This document shows, in pieces, positions 57,761-64,000 of a stretch of 64,000 nucleotides of DNA (position 1 is its first letter; every line of letters begins with the position of its first letter). Under the pieces are notes generated by a model. The model was given only the letters and a program-made list of their open reading frames with translations. It did not search any database and had not been told where the DNA came from. The translations under genes and the position numbers were made by a program. Origin of the DNA: Isoetes taiwanensis (taxonomy: Eukaryota; Streptophyta; Lycopodiopsida; Isoetales; Isoetaceae); the NCBI GenBank assembly GCA_021234155.1, contig JAJEKV010000005.1, positions 15,437,468-15,501,467 on the forward strand, written 5' to 3'.

Positions 57761-58738
57761 TCTCATCCCCACACCTGGCCAAAAGCATGCGAAAAATACA
57801 AATGAGAACATCATTAGAAAGGTCCCAAAATCACTTAAGTCTGTATTCATAGACTGGATTCAAATATACTTGGGCATTTCTTTCCCAGTTTAACATCCAA
57901 CATTCTGATGCCCATTGACGAGGAAAGAGATAGAGGTTCATACAAGGTATGACAGCAGTCATGACAATTCTTATTTGTCAACACACTGCCAATATACTGA
58001 GCAAATCCTTCCGTGAAAGCATGCAAAAAATACAAATGAGAACATCATTACAAAGGTCCCAAAATCCACTTAAGTCTCGTGGGCTTGTCGGTCATATTGG
58101 AGATCTATGACTAACGCCTCGGATCCGCAACCAAACACATTGTAAGCTCCTATCGCCATGTATTTTCAAGTATCTTGGAATTTGGTATTACGCATTACAC
58201 GAACCGAATGTATTTGGCCGATGATTGCTGGCCACTAAATCATTTTAACGTTTGAACCATAATCATTGATAAATTAATCTTAATGTTAAACTCTAATTAA
58301 ACATGAATAAATATTGCTCAAACAATGAATAACTATTGGCTATGAAAAATGCCCACTTATACCTGAAAAAACTATAGCTTAAAACCTGAATATTATGTCT
58401 AGGACTTTACTTCCTAAACTTGTGGCTCTAATTATGTTTAGGACATTACTTCCCAAAATGTCCGAGAGGATTGCATCTCATATTAAACATTGTGGTGACC
58501 TCTTCTTGCAAACTTCACAACAACATTCTTTTTTGCAAGGCATAAATAGGGTTGTATCTTTTTTCTATTTTTCTTTTAGCATGCATCAACAGCAAATAAG
58601 ACTGGGTGCGATCTATTTTTCTTTTTCACTATACGAAATATCAAATTTATTTTCTGCATGTAGGAAGAAGCCAAGACATTTTATAAAAACGACTTCAACT
58701 ATAACTTTACTAATTCTGAAATTTAATTCCAATGAAAA
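57761..58738. other. Helitron 3' interior with direct repeat
   Basis: A block containing AATACAAATGAGAACATCAT occurs at 57,781-57,842 and 58,017-58,077 with few differences. No gene seen in the rest. Confidence 0.6.
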
Positions 58739-58766
58739 GCCCAGCAACGCTGGGCACTTTTTCTAG
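58739..58766 (+). other. Helitron 3' terminal hairpin and CTAG
   Basis: Seven-base-pair stem GCCCAGC/GCTGGGC with AAC loop, spacer ACTTTTT, then CTAG. This is the replication-termination signature of Helitrons. Confidence 0.93.
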
Positions 58767-61290
58767 TATTGGATAAGCCAGGAATATTCAACTCAGTTTC
58801 AGCTAGCTCCAAAGTCCATTCTGCCCATAGGCAATTTTTAAATAGATGTGCTTCATCTTTCTGATCCTGCAAGCACCTAACACAAATGTCAGAATTAGAC
58901 ATGTTAAGCTTCCATCTCTTCCTGTTGGTGGCAAGGGCTTTATGCCAAAGCTGCCACATGAAAGCCTTGATTTTTGGATGAATTAGACTTTTCCACATGA
59001 ATGTCAGGTTCTTGAGTACTTTGTCAGGGTCAATATTCCATTTCATGTGAATGGATATTTCTTGGTTTCTGTTGAGATACCTGTAGGCCAAGTTCACTCT
59101 GTAACCACAAAATCCATTAATATGCCAAAAAACATTAGTATCATGCCATTATCCACATGCCAATCTCTGAGAGATACTAGTAAAAAGCTGTCTGGAGTCA
59201 TCTCCCAATCCTGCTAGATTGGATTCTTGGTAGACAAAATCATCAATAATGTCCCTTATACAGATAATTCCACTGTTAGTCCATTGCTTGGCTAACTTAG
59301 GGAAATTAGTGGCGAGACATGTGTTAGGGTCATCCAGAATAAGAGAGAGACTCCAAAAAATAGGCTGATCCTGTGAAAGTCCTTCTTTCCAAGTGTACAT
59401 ACCTTTAACCTTTAACCATGCTCTAATCCATTTCTTGATAATCAAAGGCATGGTGGTAGGAATGGTGAAATCAAAGTAGATGCTATGAGGCAGCTGCATT
59501 TTAAGATTTTTCCAACCAAAGGGGTGGCACTTTTTAATATAATGGGAAATGAGAGTACTCACAGGGTGGTTAATCTGGTTGTTGCAGGCCCTGAAGAAGT
59601 ATTTTGCAGCCAAAGCAGTGGCCTGCTTCTCAATGTTTTTGACTCCCAGACCTCCCATCCTTTTATGTTTGCAGCATTCCTCCATAGAGATAGGAATCCA
59701 GCATCTCTTACTAGATCCACCTGCTATGAACCTACCAATAATGCCTTGCATTTTAGCCAAAACCTTTTTAGGGGCCATAATGATAGAGGACTGGTAGACC
59801 TGAGAAGGAAAAATAATGGAGTTTGCCAGAATGGCTCTCCCATTTTTGGAAAGGAATTTGGAGTTAAGGGAGTCAACCTTTTTGTAGAATTTATCAATTA
59901 AGTCTTCCCAGAACTCGCAAGCATTAACCCTAATAGCATAAGGGATGCCTAGAATTTTCGTTTTAGTATTAGGGGAGAGATACATACATCCCAAGCTTGC
60001 AGTTGCATGCTCACCCTCCACTTGATGTCTTGAGATTAACTTGGTCTTGATAGGATTGATTTTGCATCCCGAGCACTTACCAAAATCTTCCAAAATAGCT
60101 TGAGTGTTCTGAATGGATTGATCTTCCAAATGAAGAAATAAGAAGGTATCATCTGCAAAGTGGACATTAAGAATCTCGTTTTCCTCCTGAGAGGGAAGAC
60201 TGAGACCCTTGATCAAATGAAGATCCTTTGCTCTCTTGAAGTTGCTGTTTAATCCTTCCATCACAATCAAGAAAAGGAAAGAGCAAGGGGGCAGCCTTGC
60301 TTGACCCCCCTTTTAATATAAAAAAAAGGACTACATTCACCATTGATAAGAACATCAGATCTATAATTATTAAGAATAGCTTGGAACACTGAGATTACAT
60401 TGTCAGAGAATCCAAGTTTCTTACAACACCAAAATAAAAAAGCCCAACTTACTGTATCAAATGTCTTTGTGATGTCCAATTTGAGGAGGCCAATTGACTA
60501 ATTAGAGTCTTTGGCCCAGGAGATACCTAAAGATGCAGCAGCAACATTATTCAGAATATACCTTCCTCTCAGATAGGCACTTTGAGTGTTACTGATAACT
60601 TCCTCTAGGATAGGTTTGAGTCGAGCAGCAATGGTACCTGTAATTAACTTATAAACCACATTGGTCAGAGATATAGGTCTATAGTCAGAGAAGGTAATTG
60701 GGAGCTCAATCTTCGGGATGAGGGCAATTAAACTTGTATTAATCCTGCAATCCAGCTGCTTAGTAATCAGGAACTCATTGGCCAGGGAGACAATATCCTT
60801 ACCTAGAATTTCCCAAGATTTCTTGAAGAACTCAGCTGGGAGACCATCAGGACCTGGAGTCTTACCATTCTCCATCTCCTGAAGGACCTTCAGCATTTCA
60901 TCATAAGTAAAAGGTCTGGATAATCTGTCATTCATATGCTCAGTCACTTTCTGTTGGATATACACAAAATTTTCAATGTCTTCCCTTCTAATATTCTCCT
61001 CAGTTCCCATAATCCTGGAGACATGAGTTTTGGCAGCACACTTAAGCTGTGTGTCATTGTCAATATTATTGCCATCCCGAAGAATACTGTAAATGTGATT
61101 TCTCTTTAGTCTTTACTCTGCCCTTAGCCTTGATGAAAAAATACTTTGAGTTGCTTCTTTCATCTTCCCTTAGCTCCTTTACCTTCGCCTTGATCTTCCA
61201 ACCTCTGGCAATTCTAATTTCCTCTCTTTCTATTTGAATTTTGATGTCATATTTTTGCTGTCCCTGAGCCAAATCTAACTGGGATCTAAG
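58767..61290 (-). pseudogene. LINE reverse transcriptase and zf-RVT region
   Basis: RT blocks appear in order: ENGKTPGPDGLPAEFFKKSW, LIALIPKIELPITFSDYRPI, SLTNVVYKLI, SAYLRGRYIL, KLDITKTFDTVSW, KRGVKQGCPLA, then the catalytic FADDTFLFL (about 60,146-60,162). Downstream are GYPYAIR-like and GGLGVKN blocks and the zf-RVT-like FMWQLWHKALATNRKRWKLN with CVRCLQDQKDEAHLFKNC. Frameshifts lie near 61,290, 61,085 and 60,290, with a TAG at 60,497 and a TAA at 59,149. Around these the frame is open for long distances. The region ends at the Helitron boundary. Confidence 0.88.
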
Positions 61291-63353
61291 GTCCTGTAAA
61301 TGGGCAGTGTTGCTTCTATGGACTTCTTTTCCCAGACCTTGAGCCAATTCTTGATTCTTTTGGACACCTTTACCCACCAATCCATCCATCCTCTGTTACC
61401 AATAGGTTTATCCTCTTGAGAAATAATCTGCTGAAGGTTATGCAAAAAGTCATCCTGCTCAAGAAGATTAGTGTTCAGCTTAAAATAAGAATTCCTCTTC
61501 CTCTGAGGATTGTTACCACATATACTTATAAGCTGGGGGAAATGGTCAGAGAGAGTGTAGTTGGTGAGATTAGTGACCCTAGTGCTGTTGCTCCAAAGGG
61601 TTTCACTAAGATAAAATCTGTCATGGAGACAGCAAACTGGCTGATCTCTATGATCACTCCAACTATAAGAATGGGGAATAACCCTGGCCAGAGAGAGGTG
61701 GTGAGAATAGAGAAGAGAGTTCCAGCTTGAGAACTCATTGTCAGTCAAAGGCTTGAAGTTGGTGCTCCTCATATAGCTATGGGTAACCATATTAAAGTCA
61801 CCAGCTAAAATACATTCATCATAAGGAATTCTCTCTAGACTCCTATTTATGACATCCCAAAGGCTAACTCTATCAGGGGGCTGATGGTAAGCATAAACAT
61901 TTATGAAGGCAATCCTTTTTTCTCCAGCCTTCCCATGGATAATCTACCATCTTCTGCTGTTATCATTGATCATTTGGATATCATTCAGGTTGAGTCTATT
62001 ATTCCAAGCTATGGTAATGCCTGCAGAAGTATTGTTAGCTTTGAGAGACCAATGCTGGAAGTTTGCAGGTAGAACATCTCTAATTATAGAGTTGATATTG
62101 TCATCATGAATCTTATGCTCTTGAAAGAAAATAAAATCAAGATTCATAGAACTTAGACAAACCTTTAATCTACCTCTTTTGAGATTCGAATTGATGCCTT
62201 GAATATTCCAAGTGATACCTTTAAGACTTATATCCATTGGATGGGGGGAGGATCTTTCTTGGGGATCTTCTTGGAGGTCCCAAAGTGTAATCTTTGAAGT
62301 TTTTCTTCCCTCTTTTCCTTCTATTGATGACTGTGACCAGGTCTCATCCTCCAGAGTGGAAGTCTTACTACTGACCTGGAAGTCAAAGTCATCCTCCGAG
62401 TCTTCCTTCCTGGTTTCCTCACAAATGCCAAAATTATCATTTAAAATGCCAATATCCAAAGTAGAGATGCTCAAATTCATAGGATCGACTCTAATTACCA
62501 CTTTGGAGGGAAATTGGAATGTAATACCTCTATCAGGAAAATACATACCATGGTGATTTTTGCATGCATTATATTCAACCTTGGTATGGTGATTTTCTTC
62601 TTGAATAACCCTTTTGCTGGTGATGCAATCAGCCTTGTTGATATGGTTGTCCTCCATGGGCTTAGTTTTTGGTCTCCAAACCTGCTTGCTTTGATGTGTT
62701 TCCACATCTTTCTGCACCTTAATTTCCTTGTACTCTTTTGGAGGAGAAATCTTAGCCAGAGGCATTTTAGAGTAGGAGATATTAAGATTAAATATGCCTC
62801 TGTTAGGGATTTTGCAAGGAATACAGTCCTCCCAATTAGAAAAGATCTTCTTCTGAATACAAACAGAGGGAAAATTGGTTTGAGGGATAGAGACCTGGAT
62901 GATCTCCCCTAAGCTACTAGCAATAGTTTTAAGATGAGAGACTGTCCAGCAACCCATAGGCAGATTTAAGCATGAGATCCAAGTGGTAGTAGCAATTGTG
63001 GAGAAATCTCCTGGTATATAGAAAGGATCCCATTTCATAATAGACACTGGATATCCTGAGATGAGGGAGATTTTTCTGGTAAGAATTTGAGGGACATTCT
63101 TTTCCTCTTTACAGATTATTTGGAAAGTCTTATTGTCCAGTTTAAGAATGGAAAGAATAGGAACCATGAGAGTCTTGGTGATCCAGTACTTCACAGTGCT
63201 TAAGGAAGGACAATTTTGGGGGAAATGGGCAAGAATTCCATGATTGATATATCTGACATTAGCCGAGTTATCAGTAATGTTACTAAGGTCAAGAATGCCC
63301 TCATCCTTAATAGTATCTTTTTCCATATCAACAGAGTCAGTGGCAACATACAT
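61275..63353 (-). pseudogene. LINE ORF1-like region fused to AP endonuclease
   Basis: A 469-codon frame starts at 63,353. The N-terminal part (GILAHFPQNCPSLSTVKYWI) resembles the DUF4283-type nucleic-acid-binding region of plant LINE ORF1. After an acidic linker, residue 379 begins the endonuclease: GITWNIQGIN (catalytic N), then FFQEHK (catalytic E). A TAG at 61,944-61,946 interrupts it, and the same frame continues with RIAFINVYAYHQPPDR, LAGDFNMV and LSDHFPQL, the remaining catalytic motifs, to 61,275. ORF1 and endonuclease are thus in one frame here, whereas plant LINEs commonly have two ORFs. Confidence 0.85.
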
Positions 63354-64000
63354 GCTAGGTTTGTATATATAGCATAATAACCAAGGTTTGTTTTTGTATG
63401 ATTTTCACTAAGGTTTTTCTATGATTTGGTGACCATATTCATCTGTGTGCACTAAACATTATTTATAGAGTGTACCGTTTCCTGGCCACTGATCTTTTAT
63501 GAGAGAAAAAAAATCCTACGGTCGTGATTAAATTTCTCTATATTTGCTAAGGATGGACCATATTGTTTTTGTGTTAAATATGTTTTCAAAGTGCTAAAAA
63601 AAGGCATGCAACCAGCGAGTTTAGGGTCTCTAATAATTGTTGCTGATGTGTCTCTTCTGCTTTGCTAATTCATCTCTTGTGGTCTTCTGATTCTATATTG
63701 CTATCGGTTGAGGCTGGGTTGCCATTGCAGACATCTTCAGTCCTCTTCCTTGGCTGAAGCTGATTGCATATGCCTATGTTCTAAAGGGTTTTCTTTTGAG
63801 TTCTAGCAATTAGAGGTAAGTATCATTTGTTTAAGGAACGACCAATTGATTAGCAACATCGATTCATAGCTGAAAATTTTATAGTGGCCATATCTCTGCA
63901 TCCATCTGCGGAAAGCTCTAATGGGGCAACGTCTTGAGACCTCTTCCTTGGCTGAAGACGGTTGCATATGCCTATATTTGAAAGGGTTTTCTTTTGAGTT
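63354..64000. repeat. Region upstream of the LINE ORF with about 200-bp-period repeat
   Basis: CCTCTTCCTTGGCTGAAG followed by GTTGCATATGCCTAT and AAAGGGTTTTCTTTTGAGTT occurs at 63,740-63,801 and again at 63,939-64,000, a period of about 199 bp, and it continues beyond the window. 63,368-63,500 is similar to 25,258-25,390. This may be the LINE's 5' untranslated region, which often carries tandem repeats, but the LINE's 5' end is not in view. Confidence 0.55.

Larger units (their letters stand above)
54271..58766 (+). mobile_element. Non-autonomous Helitron, 4,496 bp, complete ends
   Basis: 5' end TCTATATATAATAATAATGG. 3' end with a perfect hairpin GCCCAGC-AAC-GCTGGGC (58,739-58,755), seven bases, then CTAG. 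It sits between A (54,270) and T (58,767), without target duplication, exactly as Helitrons do. Taking it out restores the LINE frame, so both ends are proven by the empty site. It encodes no Rep/helicase. It carries a PPR gene fragment (56,750-57,760) and a 60-bp direct repeat (57,781-57,842 and 58,017-58,077). A related 5' end occurs at 39,960-40,039 on the other strand. Confidence 0.93.
53503..63353 (-). mobile_element. Near full-length plant LINE (minus), split by a Helitron
   Basis: Minus-strand order: ORF1-like region, endonuclease, RT, zinc-binding (zf-RVT) region and C-terminal tail, then a 3' region ending in an A-rich tail (53,503-53,521 on the + strand as T-rich). The coding part starts at 63,353. 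It is interrupted by the Helitron at 54,271-58,766, whose removal joins LNIPGLSN to MQTIELFFLANPVEW in frame. Damage is light: two in-frame stops and a few frameshifts, so the copy died rather recently. LINEs copy themselves by nicking the target and reverse transcribing in place. Confidence 0.9.

Overview
This is a nuclear plant sequence. It is AT-rich, its genes are split by GT-AG introns (and one GC-AG intron), and it carries plant gene families: NB-ARC immune receptor, PPR, SECRET AGENT-type O-GlcNAc transferase, plant UBP1/2-type deubiquitinase, GT47 exostosin, EF-hand Na+/Ca2+ exchanger-like. The mobile elements are typical of a large, repeat-rich genome: chromodomain Ty3/gypsy elements, plant LINEs, Helitrons, Tourist-like and foldback MITEs. 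The unusual N-terminal domain of the immune receptor and the repeat density would suit a fern, lycophyte or gymnosperm, but the sequence alone does not settle the lineage.

Layout. 1-1,360: no recognisable gene. 1,365-8,340: 3' part of a chromodomain gypsy element (+ strand), split inside its chromodomain by a 4.1-kb terminal-inverted-repeat element (2,996-7,111) that carries a palindromic tandem array. 9.3-24 kb: a scatter of decayed gene fragments (universal stress protein, Helitron Rep, GT47 exostosin, UBP deubiquitinase, SEC) among non-coding DNA and small repeats. 26.3-38.2 kb: an NCL-like EF-hand exchanger fragment cut in two by a structurally complete 11-kb gypsy element (27,078-38,106) with two 1.6-kb LTRs, a 5-bp target duplication, an initiator-Met-type primer-binding site and a polypurine tract. 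38.5-45.3 kb: a long-armed foldback MITE, an RG-rich exon-like ORF, a truncated Helitron end, and a 1.2-kb purine-rich tract. 45.6-49.1 kb: the only gene with a largely clean structure, a five-exon NB-ARC-LRR gene (- strand) whose LRR tail runs into a GC-rich, frame-broken stretch. 50-53.5 kb: small foldbacks, a LINE fragment and a SINE-like repeat. 53.5-63.4 kb: a nearly complete LINE (- strand) with a 4.5-kb Helitron (54,271-58,766) inserted precisely in its ORF; the Helitron carries a PPR gene fragment. 63.4-64 kb: the region upstream of the LINE ORF, with a roughly 200-bp-period repeat.

Apart from the NB-ARC gene, no complete host gene is visible. The window reads as nested insertions and decayed gene pieces. 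Three insertions can be dated relative to their hosts because removing them restores the host frame: the TIR element into the gypsy chromodomain, the gypsy element into the EF-hand exon, and the Helitron into the LINE. The GC-rich half of the two LTRs differs mainly by small indels next to CG or CNG, while the AT-rich half is nearly identical, so some frameshifts elsewhere may be consensus errors rather than mutations.
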